From contig CBFHLC010000025.1 in assembly GCA_965656605.1 (NCBI GenBank), positions 1 to 29,625 of the forward strand: DNA of 29,625 nucleotides, in the 5' to 3' direction. The position numbers and the translations under genes were made by a program. Shown here piece after piece: positions 7,939-15,869 of the stretch; the first letter of the stretch is position 1, and each line of letters starts with the position of its first letter. This stretch comes from Litorivicinus sp965656605. Its GTDB lineage: Bacteria; Pseudomonadota; Gammaproteobacteria; Pseudomonadales; Litorivicinaceae. The notes beneath the pieces were generated by a model, which saw nothing but the letters and a program-made list of their open reading frames with translations, was not told the origin of the DNA and ran no database searches.

Positions 7939-8750
7939 TGCGTGAGCGTTTAGCGGCCTCGCTCGATAATGGCTTTCTACACAATGTGATTATCGGCGTG
8001 ATTTTAATCAACGCGGTGGTGATCGGGCTGGAAACCTCCGAGACCTTAATGAGCAGCTATGGCGGCATCCTGAAGGGCTTGGATCGACTCTTTTTGATCA
8101 TTTTCATCGCCGAGGCGGCTGCTAAATGGTGGTCGTTCGGTTCGCGTCGCTACCTGCGCGATGGTTGGAACTTGTTCGACCTGACGATTGTCTTGGCGTC
8201 TTTGATTCCGACGACCGGTCAGTTCGCAACACTGGCCCGATTGGCTCGGCTATTGCGTATTCTGCGCCTGGTTTCTGCCTTCCCAGAATTGCGCTTGGTT
8301 GTGCAAACGTTGGTGCGCTCGATCCCCAGCATGGGGCACGTCGTCTTGTTGATGTCGATTATCTTCTATATCTACGCGGTCGCAGGCTTTTATCTGTTCC
8401 ACGAAATTGACCCCACGCACTGGTCGGATCTGGGCATTTCGCTACTAACGCTGTTTCGGGTCGTCACCCTCGAGGATTGGACGGATGTGATGTACGCCGC
8501 AATGGAAGGCAATCGTTGGGCGTGGATCTATTTTGTCAGCTTCGTGGTGCTGGGCACCTTCGTGGTGGTCAACTTATTTATTGCGGTAGTTCTGAACAAC
8601 TTAGACGAAGCGAAATCTGAGCGGCTCGAAGCGCTGCGTGAAACACCCAGCGTCGAGAACATCCTCAAAGAGCTTGATCAGACGCAACAGGCCTTGGCAG
8701 CGCTTCGACGCCAGCTGAGCGCTCACCAAAACCAGGATAAATCTGAATGA
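7938..8750 (+). CDS. BacNav-type voltage-gated cation channel, single-domain six-helix
   Basis: This is a 270-residue relative of the NaChBac/NavAb family, tetrameric voltage-gated channels of the inner membrane. Segments in order: S1 about 13-32, S2 47-65, S3 76-92, S4 97-115 with R101, R104, R107 and R110 at every third position, S5 131-152, selectivity filter TLEDWTD at 177-183, S6 196-222 with a VVNLFIAVVLNNLDEA end, and a C-terminal helical tail (224-264) with heptad-like Leu/Ala, probably the four-helix bundle of this family. Classical NaChBac and NavAb filters are TLESWAS and TLESWSM, so this one is more acidic. The ATG at 7938 overlaps the trpE stop by one base (a TTG at 7935 is the alternative) and the stop overlaps the trpG ATG (ATGA). 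It lies inside the trp operon with no known role there. Family certain; ion preference unknown. Confidence 0.92.
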   Translation: MRERLAASLDNGFLHNVIIGVILINAVVIGLETSETLMSSYGGILKGLDRLFLIIFIAEAAAKWWSFGSRRYLRDGWNLFDLTIVLASLIPTTGQFATLARLARLLRILRLVSAFPELRLVVQTLVRSIPSMGHVVLLMSIIFYIYAVAGFYLFHEIDPTHWSDLGISLLTLFRVVTLEDWTDVMYAAMEGNRWAWIYFVSFVVLGTFVVVNLFIAVVLNNLDEAKSERLEALRETPSVENILKELDQTQQALAALRRQLSAHQNQDKSE

Positions 8751-9328
8751 TTTTGATGCTCGATAATTACGACTCCTTCACCTACAACTTGGTTCAGTAC
8801 CTGTTGGAGTTAGGCGCCCAGGTAGAAGTACGTCGAAATGATGAGATCAGTGTTGATGAGGCGCTGGCACTGAAGCCATCGGCGGTGGTCATTAGCCCCG
8901 GTCCATGCACGCCGAATGAGGCTGGAATCTCGATGGATTTGATCCGTGCGTGCGCGGGCCGCTTGCCGACCCTGGGTGTGTGTCTAGGGCACCAATCGAT
9001 GGCTGCAGCTTACGGTGCAGCAATTGTGCGCGCTCCGCGCATCATGCACGGCAAGACGTCTGACATTCAGCATGACTCGCTGGGCGTTTTTAAAGATTTA
9101 AAAAATCCTTTGCAGGTTACTCGCTATCACTCTTTGGTGATCGATCCTGCGACTTTGCCCGAGGGCTTTGAAGTCAGCAGTTGGAGTTTCGATGCGGACG
9201 GTGAGCGCGAATGCATTATGGGGATTCGTAACACTGAATTGGGCCTGGAGGGCGTGCAATTCCATCCAGAGTCCATATTGTCTGAACAGGGCCACGAGAT
9301 GCTCGACAACTTTGTAAAACGGGCATAA
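8747..9328 (+). CDS. trpG: Anthranilate synthase component II (glutamine amidotransferase)
   Basis: TrpG hydrolyses glutamine and channels ammonia to TrpE; in many bacteria the same subunit serves PabB. The 193-residue product is a complete class I amidotransferase: nucleophile C79 in GVCLGHQS, the oxyanion loop ISPGPCTP at 49-56, and H173/E175 in QFHPES completing the triad. It is not fused to trpD, unlike in E. coli. The ATG at 8747 overlaps the channel stop by four bases, so its translation probably depends on ribosomes finishing the channel gene. trpD follows after two bases. Confidence 0.96.
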   Translation: MILMLDNYDSFTYNLVQYLLELGAQVEVRRNDEISVDEALALKPSAVVISPGPCTPNEAGISMDLIRACAGRLPTLGVCLGHQSMAAAYGAAIVRAPRIMHGKTSDIQHDSLGVFKDLKNPLQVTRYHSLVIDPATLPEGFEVSSWSFDADGERECIMGIRNTELGLEGVQFHPESILSEQGHEMLDNFVKRA

Positions 9329-9330
9329 CT

Positions 9331-10350
9331 ATGCAACTCAGTGAAGCTATCCAACAGGTCATCGATCATCATGACCTGACTCAGCCGCAAATGAGCGATG
9401 TGATGAGCCAGATCATGAGTGGCCAGGCTACGGATGCTCAGATTGGTGGGTTCTTGGTTGGATTGGCGATGAAGGGCGAGAGCGTTGACGAGATCAGCGC
9501 AGCCGCGAAAGTCATGCGTGATTTGTCGTCAAAAGTAGAGATCGGCGTAGATTATCTGGTTGATACCTGCGGCACTGGTGGGGATGGCGCTTCCATTTTT
9601 AACGTCTCAACGGCCAGTGCGTTTGTTTGTGCCGCCGCCGGTGCGCATGTCGCAAAGCATGGCAATCGAAGTGTTTCCAGCAAGACCGGTAGTGCCGATT
9701 TATTGGAGTACGCCGGCGTGCGCCTAGGGTTGGCGCCAGAACAAGTCGCCGATTGCGTCCGTCAGCTGGGCGTTGGGTTTATGTTTGCACCGGCTCATCA
9801 TAGTGCTATGAAGCATGCGATCGGCCCGCGCAAAGAAATGGGCGTGCGAACCGTTTTTAATTTGCTTGGCCCGCTGACCAATCCTGCGAACACACCCAAT
9901 CAGGTGTTAGGCGTATTCAGTAAGGATTGGGTCGAGCCAATGGCCCAGGTACTCAAGTCCTTGGGTAGCCGACACGTGATGGTAGTTCATTCTGACGATG
10001 GGCTAGACGAGATCTCGGTGGCCGCACCGACCCATGTTGCTGAATTAAAAGACGATGAGGTTCGTACCTGGACGCTCACCCCGGCGGATTACGGAGTCAA
10101 TCGAGGCTCGCTTGAAGGCTTGTCTGCGATGGATGTTGCCGATAGTCACCGCCTGGTGATGAACGCATTGAACGGTGTTCCGGGCCCCGAAGCCGATATT
10201 GTTGCGCTCAACGCGGGTGCCGCGATTTACGTCTCCGGTATCGCCGACTCGCTAGAGGCGGGTATTCAAGCGGCTCGTGACGTCATGAGCTCATCCGAAG
10301 CCGCTCAGCGTTTGTCGGCACTAGCCGCGATGACACAAGGATTTGATTAA
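9331..10350 (+). CDS. trpD: Anthranilate phosphoribosyltransferase
   Basis: It joins anthranilate and PRPP to give phosphoribosylanthranilate, the second step of tryptophan synthesis. The 339-residue protein has the PRPP-binding glycine-rich loop GTGGDG at 81-86 preceded by DTC, the KHGNRSVSS motif at 109-117 that binds anthranilate and pyrophosphate, and the metal-binding DDGLDEIS stretch in the C-terminal half. Length and motif order match monofunctional TrpD. Its ATG lies two bases after the trpG stop and its TAA overlaps the trpC ATG by one base (TAATG), so the three genes act as one translational unit. Confidence 0.97.
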   Translation: MQLSEAIQQVIDHHDLTQPQMSDVMSQIMSGQATDAQIGGFLVGLAMKGESVDEISAAAKVMRDLSSKVEIGVDYLVDTCGTGGDGASIFNVSTASAFVCAAAGAHVAKHGNRSVSSKTGSADLLEYAGVRLGLAPEQVADCVRQLGVGFMFAPAHHSAMKHAIGPRKEMGVRTVFNLLGPLTNPANTPNQVLGVFSKDWVEPMAQVLKSLGSRHVMVVHSDDGLDEISVAAPTHVAELKDDEVRTWTLTPADYGVNRGSLEGLSAMDVADSHRLVMNALNGVPGPEADIVALNAGAAIYVSGIADSLEAGIQAARDVMSSSEAAQRLSALAAMTQGFD

Positions 10351-11135
10351 TGAGCACCATTTTGGACACCATCATGGCTCGCAAGGCCCAAGAGGTCGCT
10401 GAACGGTCTGCGCGTACCTCATTGAGCGAGTTAGAGTCGCGGGCAACCAGCCTGACCCCTCGTGGGTTCGAGGCGGCGCTGATGGGCAAAGTCCGTGCAG
10501 GTCATAGTGCGGTGATTGCCGAAATCAAAAAAGCCAGCCCCAGCAAGGGCATTATTCGCGAGGATTTCCAGCCCGCGTTGCACGCACAGCAGTATCAAAG
10601 CGCCGGTGCTGCGTGCCTGTCGGTGCTGACCGACGTGGACTACTTCCAAGGCCATGATGACTTTCTGATTCAGGCGCGGGCGGCCTGTGATCTGCCGGCT
10701 CTGCGTAAAGACTTTGTATGTGATGTCTATCAGGTAGTCGAGGCGGCGGCCTTGGGCGCTGACTGCATTTTGTTGATCATGGCTGTGTTGAGTGATCAAC
10801 AGGCGCTAGAGTTACAGAGCGCGGCCACAGAGTTGGGGATGGATACCCTGGTAGAGGTCCATGACCGAGAAGAGCTGCACCGCGCGTTACGCTTGCCCCG
10901 CGGAGTTTTGGGGATCAACAATCGAAATCTGCACACGTTCGAGGTGAGTTTGGACAACACCCTGGCCCTGTTGGATGGCATTCCGGCGGATCGCTTTGTG
11001 GTGACCGAGTCAGGCATCGCAACGCCTCAGGATGTTGCCAAGATGCGCTCGCACGATGTGCACGGATTCCTGGTCGGCGAGGCCTTTATGCGCCAGCCCC
11101 AACCGGGTGAGTGTCTGGCGGAGCTGTTCGCATGA
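10350..11135 (+). CDS. trpC: Indole-3-glycerol-phosphate synthase (monofunctional)
   Basis: It closes the indole ring, turning carboxyphenylamino-deoxyribulose phosphate into indole-3-glycerol phosphate. The 261-residue TIM barrel carries VIAEIKKASPSKG at 55-67 with the catalytic E58/K60, LRKDFV for the second catalytic Lys, LIEVHD-type strand (here LVEVHD), and GINNRNL followed by a C-terminal VTESGI phosphate-binding strand. There is no TrpF domain, unlike the E. coli fusion, matching the Pseudomonas arrangement with trpF elsewhere. The stop overlaps the following DUF2489 start (ATGA). Confidence 0.97.
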   Translation: MSTILDTIMARKAQEVAERSARTSLSELESRATSLTPRGFEAALMGKVRAGHSAVIAEIKKASPSKGIIREDFQPALHAQQYQSAGAACLSVLTDVDYFQGHDDFLIQARAACDLPALRKDFVCDVYQVVEAAALGADCILLIMAVLSDQQALELQSAATELGMDTLVEVHDREELHRALRLPRGVLGINNRNLHTFEVSLDNTLALLDGIPADRFVVTESGIATPQDVAKMRSHDVHGFLVGEAFMRQPQPGECLAELFA

Positions 11136-11572
11136 GCGGTATTACCCTGGCCGTAATTGGCGGTGTTGCGATCATCGCGATTTTGGCTTGGTACGCCTGG
11201 CGAGAGCTCTCCAAAGTCGCTGCTATCGAGGCGGCTAAGGCTGAAAAAGACAAAGAGCGTCGGGCCAATCTACAGATCAGCGTTGATGCGATTGCCCGAG
11301 CAGTGATGTCAGATCAGTGTGATGTATCCGAAGGGGCCCTGCGTCTAAAGCCGCTGCTGGATGCTACGGACCCCAGTTGGATCGATCGTTCAGATTTGCG
11401 TGCGATTTTGACAATGGCCGAAGCCCTGGCGGATCAACCGATCAAAGAGGCGCGTAAAGCGCTCGAGAAACAGGAGCGCATGCGGCTGGATTTGGCGCGC
11501 ATGCAGCTAGAGGCAGAGCATGGCGATGCGGTTAAGCAGGCCTGTCAGGCCTTGGTCAGACGAGACAGCTGA
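11132..11572 (+). CDS. DUF2489 membrane-anchored small protein
   Basis: A 146-residue protein of unknown function with one N-terminal transmembrane helix (about residues 4-24, SGITLAVIGGVAIIAILAWY) followed by a charged helical cytoplasmic part. The stretch AVMSDQCDVSEGALRLKPLLD at 54-74 resembles the core of DUF2489 proteins as I remember them; this is recognition from memory, not a search. The preferred ATG at 11132 overlaps the trpC stop (ATGA), giving a normal transmembrane N-terminus; a longer reading from 11111 would add seven residues inside trpC and is less likely. It is last in the rpe-trp run. Its 3' end overlaps the convergent DUF1499 gene by 28 bases. Nothing links it biochemically to tryptophan synthesis. 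Confidence 0.75.
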   Translation: MSGITLAVIGGVAIIAILAWYAWRELSKVAAIEAAKAEKDKERRANLQISVDAIARAVMSDQCDVSEGALRLKPLLDATDPSWIDRSDLRAILTMAEALADQPIKEARKALEKQERMRLDLARMQLEAEHGDAVKQACQALVRRDS

Positions 11573-12177
11573 TTCCACAGCTTTTCAATTCGAGCGGCAT
11601 TTGCACCCAAGTCCGAAACGCCAACCCGTGAGCGGGATCTGGCGTTGACGACCCAGGCGCCGTCGGATGGCTCAATCACAACCACAATGTCGTCCACAAA
11701 ACCTAGCAGTCGCGAGCGAGATTCAAACCTGAGTGTTTGTTCGCCCTCTTCAATCAATTGCCACCCCATGGATTGTGCCGCGTCTTTAATCGCCTGGATC
11801 GGAGGCTGCGTTAATTCAAGCGCTCGCAGATGAGCGTACTTACCCTCGTGAGCCTCGCGCTGAGCCTTGCCAAACTCCATGGTGTTCTCTGACGCTGCCG
11901 CAACGCTGTCGGGAAATTCGAGCATTGGATCTAGACGCGTGGCGACATCTGCGATGGGCGGCGACTGAACGCCTTTGACTACAAAAACTAAGCCCACCGC
12001 CATTGGTGCTAAGCACAAAACAAACCACAGCGACGACTTGATTTGCCACAGGCCAGCAACGGCCAGTGCCGGGATCAATATCACCAGTGCCAGCAATGCT
12101 ATCTTGTAGGGTACTTGGAATAGGCGCATCGCGACGATCACCGCGATAATTAGGGATGACAGTATCCAATGGATCAT
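11545..12177 (-). CDS. DUF1499 membrane protein
   Basis: A 210-residue protein with three N-terminal hydrophobic helices (about 2-20, 27-44 and 48-68) and a soluble C-terminal DUF1499 domain (about 80-208). The family core is seen in TLRFESRSRLLGFVDDIVV and in the end motif NARSRSRVGVSDLGANAARI, a pattern I recognise for DUF1499. Function is unknown; the transmembrane plus soluble layout suggests an inner-membrane protein with one soluble face. The ATG at 12177 overlaps the stop of the upstream EAL gene by four bases (ATGA), so it is the distal gene of the vfr-kinase-EAL cluster. Its last codons overlap the convergent DUF2489 gene by 28 bases. Confidence 0.82.
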   Translation of the reverse strand: MIHWILSSLIIAVIVAMRLFQVPYKIALLALVILIPALAVAGLWQIKSSLWFVLCLAPMAVGLVFVVKGVQSPPIADVATRLDPMLEFPDSVAAASENTMEFGKAQREAHEGKYAHLRALELTQPPIQAIKDAAQSMGWQLIEEGEQTLRFESRSRLLGFVDDIVVVIEPSDGAWVVNARSRSRVGVSDLGANAARIEKLWNQLSRLTKA

Positions 12178-14330
12178 GCGATTTTGGCCTCGGGCAAGCG
12201 ATTCATTAGCGCATGTATTTGCTGCGCCTCAACTGGCTTACTAAATAGGTATCCTTGGCCGTAGTCACAACCCTCGTCAATTAAAAGCATTAGTTGCTCT
12301 TGCGTCTCAATACCCTCAGCTACGACCGATAAGCTCATGGAGTGAGCGATTTGGATAATGGCTCGATTGATCGCGCGATCGTTATTGCCCTCATCCAGAT
12401 CCATGACAAAGGAGCGGTCGATCTTTAACGCGTCCAGCTTGAACTCTTTAAGGCGGGACAATGAGGAGTAGCCGGTACCAAAATCATCAATCGCGCTGCC
12501 GACACCGATGGAATGCAGTCGCGCCAGGGCTTGTTTGGCTTGGGCCGGATTATTGATGGTGGCGTCCTCGGTGATCTCCAGCGTCAAACGATTCGAGGGT
12601 AGCCCTGTTTCAAACAGTAGCTGCTGAATCTGGGACACAAATCTGGGATCACTGAATTGCTCTGGGGCTACGTTTACATTGACCTTGATATCCAGCCCCA
12701 TGTGCTGCCAGCGAACCGCTTGAGCCACAGCGCTCTGCAGGACCCACTCGCCGAGCGAGCCGATTAATCCGCCATCGCGCGCCATCGAAATAATGTCCGG
12801 TGGGGAAATTGCACCTAACGTGGGATGCTGCCAGCGCAGTAGGCTTTCAACGCCAACAATACTTTGATCGGATAATTTGACGATCGGTTGGTAGACCAGA
12901 TTTAACTCGCCGTGCTTCATGGCGTGCTTCAGATCATCCAGCATCGCACGGTTACGCTCGATCGGATCTTCGCTGTTGGGGTTATACAAGCTCCAACTGA
13001 CATCACTGATCTGTCCGGCGAACCTTGCGGCCAGCCTCGCCAGCTCGACCGTGGCGGTTGCGTTTGACGCATGGTCTGGCCACAGCGCAGCGCCCAAATT
13101 TGCTGATAGCGTAAAGGGGTGCTCGCCGATAAAGACGGGCAGACGCAGGGACTCGCAGTACTTCTCCATCTGCAAGCCCAGCTCATCCAAGTGAGTACCC
13201 TCGATCAGCACAGCAAATTCGTGTGCTCCGATGCGCCCAAGCAACTCCGTTTGGCGAGCATTGCCGCGTAAGCGCTCGGATATCTGCTGAATCAATCGGT
13301 CTTGATCGGCATTGGTTAAATTGGAGGGCAAATCTGCCTCGCATACCACGAGCCCATGAATGCTATGCGGTGCGGCTTCTAACCGCGCATCAACTTTGGC
13401 AATAAAGCCTTCGTGGTTAAGCAGGCCCGTAAGTCGATCTGAGGTGATCAGGTGATCGACCCGCGCTTTGGCCCGGCGTTGCCCCAAAATTTTGGCGAGC
13501 AGGCCAAAGATAATGATAAGGGCGATAGCACCGATCACCGAAGTGACCACAAAATGCTCGCCGTCACTGTCTTGCAGGTAGCTGTAATCCAGCGGGCGGA
13601 CCGCATCGCCCAGATGGGACCAATCAACACCAATCGCATCCATTGCACGGTTATCGATCCAAACATGGCGTTCGATCAACGTCAGCATTCTGGGCACTTC
13701 GGGCCTGGGCTGGTCCAACATTTGAACCAACGCCTGTCCCATCTTTTGGCCATCCAGGCTGCCCCCCAATTGCGCTTGGCGGCCAATGTGGTGTTTCCAT
13801 GGGCTGGCCGCCAAGGGCAGGCGGGCACTTTCACTCGGATCCAGCAACAACTGAACTGCAGCCCGTGTGGGCTGGCTTGCAACTCGCCATTGGTGTTTCG
13901 ATAGCGCTTCTAGTGCTGCGCCATACCAAGGGCTTTGTCGTGCTTGCTGGGACAGCCAAATCTGACGTTCTGGAGTCAGCAGACTTAGGACGCGAATTAG
14001 GGTCTTTAAGTTGGCTGACTGAGCCAGCAATTCATGGTCTGGACGCTGGGTTACCGGATCGCTGAAGGCTAGCCAAACATACTCGGAGCTGACCTTATCC
14101 AATTGAGTAGCGGCCTGGGCATCGGTCGCAATCCAATAGCCGGAATCCAATTCGTGATCGCTGGTGTCCTCAAGATGCAGCTCCGCTTGAGGTCGCGCTA
14201 TGCGAATCTCGCGGACTAAGTCACTCACCCAAGGGTCGCCGACGTCGGCGGTACTGAGGATGTGAATATCAGTATCAGCGGCCGCGGCCGCGCTAAACAG
14301 GCCCAACATCAGGGCAAAGCAATACAACAT
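12174..14330 (-). CDS. Membrane c-di-GMP phosphodiesterase, degenerate GGDEF plus intact EAL
   Basis: A 718-residue signalling protein. Order: signal peptide or N-terminal helix (1-18), periplasmic sensor region of no recognised family (about 19-260), transmembrane helix (about 261-283), GGDEF domain (about 290-450) and EAL domain (about 462-710). The GGDEF signature is replaced by GAHEF at 368-372, so diguanylate cyclase activity is unlikely; a regulatory GTP-binding role is possible. The EAL domain keeps its catalytic set: ESLLR at 495-499 (EAL written as ESL), N553 region, E585 in LEITED, D615/D616 in DDFGTG, K636 in LKIDRS, E672/E675 in AEGIET and Q692. It should hydrolyse c-di-GMP. GAAGG touches the ATG at 14330 with no spacing, so initiation may be weak or coupled to the gene 22 bases upstream. 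It belongs to the vfr cluster. Confidence 0.9.
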   Translation of the reverse strand: MLYCFALMLGLFSAAAAADTDIHILSTADVGDPWVSDLVREIRIARPQAELHLEDTSDHELDSGYWIATDAQAATQLDKVSSEYVWLAFSDPVTQRPDHELLAQSANLKTLIRVLSLLTPERQIWLSQQARQSPWYGAALEALSKHQWRVASQPTRAAVQLLLDPSESARLPLAASPWKHHIGRQAQLGGSLDGQKMGQALVQMLDQPRPEVPRMLTLIERHVWIDNRAMDAIGVDWSHLGDAVRPLDYSYLQDSDGEHFVVTSVIGAIALIIIFGLLAKILGQRRAKARVDHLITSDRLTGLLNHEGFIAKVDARLEAAPHSIHGLVVCEADLPSNLTNADQDRLIQQISERLRGNARQTELLGRIGAHEFAVLIEGTHLDELGLQMEKYCESLRLPVFIGEHPFTLSANLGAALWPDHASNATATVELARLAARFAGQISDVSWSLYNPNSEDPIERNRAMLDDLKHAMKHGELNLVYQPIVKLSDQSIVGVESLLRWQHPTLGAISPPDIISMARDGGLIGSLGEWVLQSAVAQAVRWQHMGLDIKVNVNVAPEQFSDPRFVSQIQQLLFETGLPSNRLTLEITEDATINNPAQAKQALARLHSIGVGSAIDDFGTGYSSLSRLKEFKLDALKIDRSFVMDLDEGNNDRAINRAIIQIAHSMSLSVVAEGIETQEQLMLLIDEGCDYGQGYLFSKPVEAQQIHALMNRLPEAKIA

Positions 14331-14352
14331 CCTTCAAAGATAGTGTGTTTGC

Positions 14353-15213
14353 TCAGTTTTGCTTGCTGACCCGGTCCAAGATCGAGCGGACTGATTCTGA
14401 ATAGCTCAGTCCAAACAGATTCAGATGATTTAATCGATGGTACAGGTTTAATACCGGTGCCGATTCTCGAAACTCGCGGGCACTCGGAGAAATCTCGAAA
14501 TAGGCCTCGTAAAAGCCGCCGGCGAAGCCGCCAAACAGCTCGCTCATGGCTAAATCACAAATAGCCCAGCCCCAATGGGCGGCTGGATCAATTAACGCCG
14601 GCTCACCCTCAACGTTCGACATTACATTGCCAGACCATAGATCGCCGTGAACCAAAACCGGTGGGTGTTTTGGAATCCAGTCTTCTAGACGTGTGCACAG
14701 GGATTCGACTTGGGCCATTTGGTGGTGCGATAGCAGACCACGCTCCAAGGCATTGCTGGCTTGGGGTAGTAGCCGAGCTTCTGCGAAGAACGCATGTCCA
14801 TCGTGATGGATGGGATTCGATTGGACAGATAAGCCCAAATAGTTGTCTTTGTGAAATCCAAAGCTAGGCGCTTTGTGCTGGTGCATCTTGGCCAGTTGGC
14901 GCCCCAGCTGCTCCCAATAGTCTTTGCTAGGCTGCGCGGGCTGCAAATCTTCCATCAAAACGCCGGTTTCGCCAACGAAATACAATTGCGGTACACGGAT
15001 GGACTCGGTTGCTCGAATCGCGGCGATGCCATCCGCTTCGGCTTGGAAGTAGTCGAACGACATGCCCGGTTGTTCCTTCCAGACAACCGTTCTGCCGCAG
15101 GAGAACGTATAACGCGTCACCTGCGTAGCTGCCGCAGCACCCAAAGGAGTCCGCGACACAAGGTCTTCCAGACCTTGCTGGCGTAGCCAATAAGCAGCTT
15201 CGGGTGCCAGCAT
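14353..15213 (-). CDS. Fructosamine/ketosamine-3-kinase family protein
   Basis: Members phosphorylate sugar adducts on protein amines (fructosamines, ribulosamines), which then fall off, a repair of glycation. The 286-residue product matches the family along its length: ME-DL in the nucleotide hinge region near 87-90, FGFHKDNYLG at 118-127, catalytic LVHGDLWSGN at 187-196, the metal-binding DPA at 209-211, CDLAMSELFGGF at 219-230, and the C-terminal LYHRLNHLNLFG. The ATG at 15213 overlaps the vfr stop by one base (TGATG), so its synthesis is coupled to the cAMP receptor gene. The EAL gene follows after 22 bases. The substrate is not known; the E. coli relative is YniA. Confidence 0.92.
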   Translation of the reverse strand: MLAPEAAYWLRQQGLEDLVSRTPLGAAAATQVTRYTFSCGRTVVWKEQPGMSFDYFQAEADGIAAIRATESIRVPQLYFVGETGVLMEDLQPAQPSKDYWEQLGRQLAKMHQHKAPSFGFHKDNYLGLSVQSNPIHHDGHAFFAEARLLPQASNALERGLLSHHQMAQVESLCTRLEDWIPKHPPVLVHGDLWSGNVMSNVEGEPALIDPAAHWGWAICDLAMSELFGGFAGGFYEAYFEISPSAREFRESAPVLNLYHRLNHLNLFGLSYSESVRSILDRVSKQN

Positions 15214-15848
15214 CAGCGGGTACCGTAGACCACCATGGTTTTACCTGACACTGCCACTAACCCTTGCTCCTCTAAGCTCTTTAGAACGCGCCCCACCATT
15301 TCGCGAGAGCACCCTACGATCCGGCCAATCTCTTGACGCGTGATCTTGATTTGCATGCCATCGGGGTGGGTCATGGCATCCGGTTCCCGGGTCAGTTCTA
15401 ACAGGGTTCTTGCTACACGGCCAGTGACATCTAGAAATGCCAGGCTTCCGACTTTGCCGGTGGTCTCACGCAGGCGCGTTGCCATTTGCTGGCCAATTCG
15501 AAGCATGATGTCGGGATCTTCACGCAACAGCTCTTTGAACTTGGCGTAGCTGATCTCGGCCACTTCGCATTCGGTTTTCGCTTTGATCCAAGCGCTGCGA
15601 GTAGGCGACTCGTCAAACAGTCCCATTTCACCGATGAAGTCGCCCTTGTTTAAATAGGCGATGATCATCTCGCGGCCATCGTCATCTTCGATCAGTACAG
15701 TGACTGACCCTTTGATAATGAAAAACAGCGATTCGGATTTGTCACCGGCGTAAATCAATGTGCTCTTGGCGGGATATCGACGACGGTGACAGTGCTGCAT
15801 AAAAAGCTTCATGTGCTTGTCGGGTTGGGGGATCTGGATGGTCTGCAT
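15213..15848 (-). CDS. crp: cAMP-activated global transcription regulator, CRP/Vfr type
   Basis: A 211-residue CRP-family dimeric activator. The cAMP-binding beta-roll spans about 20-125 with the ligand residues E74, R84 and S85 in GEMGLFDESPTRSAW and T129/T130 on the long dimer helix (equivalent to T127/S128 of E. coli CRP). The C-terminal winged helix-turn-helix holds ITRQEIGRIVGCSREMVGR at 169-187, with recognition-helix R and E residues identical to CRP, so it should read TGTGA-N6-TCACA sites. SREMVGR rather than SRETVGR and the surrounding sequence are closer to Pseudomonas Vfr. An AGGGA ribosome site lies in the loop of a small inverted repeat just upstream of the ATG. It leads the cluster with the kinase, EAL and DUF1499 genes. 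The divergent OsmC gene is the usual neighbour. Confidence 0.95.
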   Translation of the reverse strand: MQTIQIPQPDKHMKLFMQHCHRRRYPAKSTLIYAGDKSESLFFIIKGSVTVLIEDDDGREMIIAYLNKGDFIGEMGLFDESPTRSAWIKAKTECEVAEISYAKFKELLREDPDIMLRIGQQMATRLRETTGKVGSLAFLDVTGRVARTLLELTREPDAMTHPDGMQIKITRQEIGRIVGCSREMVGRVLKSLEEQGLVAVSGKTMVVYGTR

Positions 15849-15850
15849 AG

Positions 15851-15866
15851 AACTAGTTCCCTAGTT
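15851..15866 (-). repeat. 6-bp inverted repeat AACTAG/CTAGTT around the crp ribosome site
   Basis: AACTAG at 15851-15856 and CTAGTT at 15861-15866 are perfect inverted copies separated by four bases. On the minus-strand transcript the purine-rich AGGGA part of the ribosome-binding site straddles one arm and the loop, two bases upstream of the crp ATG. It could be an operator or a weak translational hairpin; the sequence alone does not decide. Confidence 0.45.
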
Positions 15867-15869
15867 AAC

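Noticed and set aside
11111..11131. Earlier start of the DUF2489 gene inside trpC
   Set aside because: The ATGA overlap at 11132 is the pattern used at other junctions of this operon and gives a usual N-terminus.
13452..14065. Long plus-strand open frames opposite the EAL gene
   Set aside because: They are antisense frames of a well-supported gene and contain no recognisable protein features.
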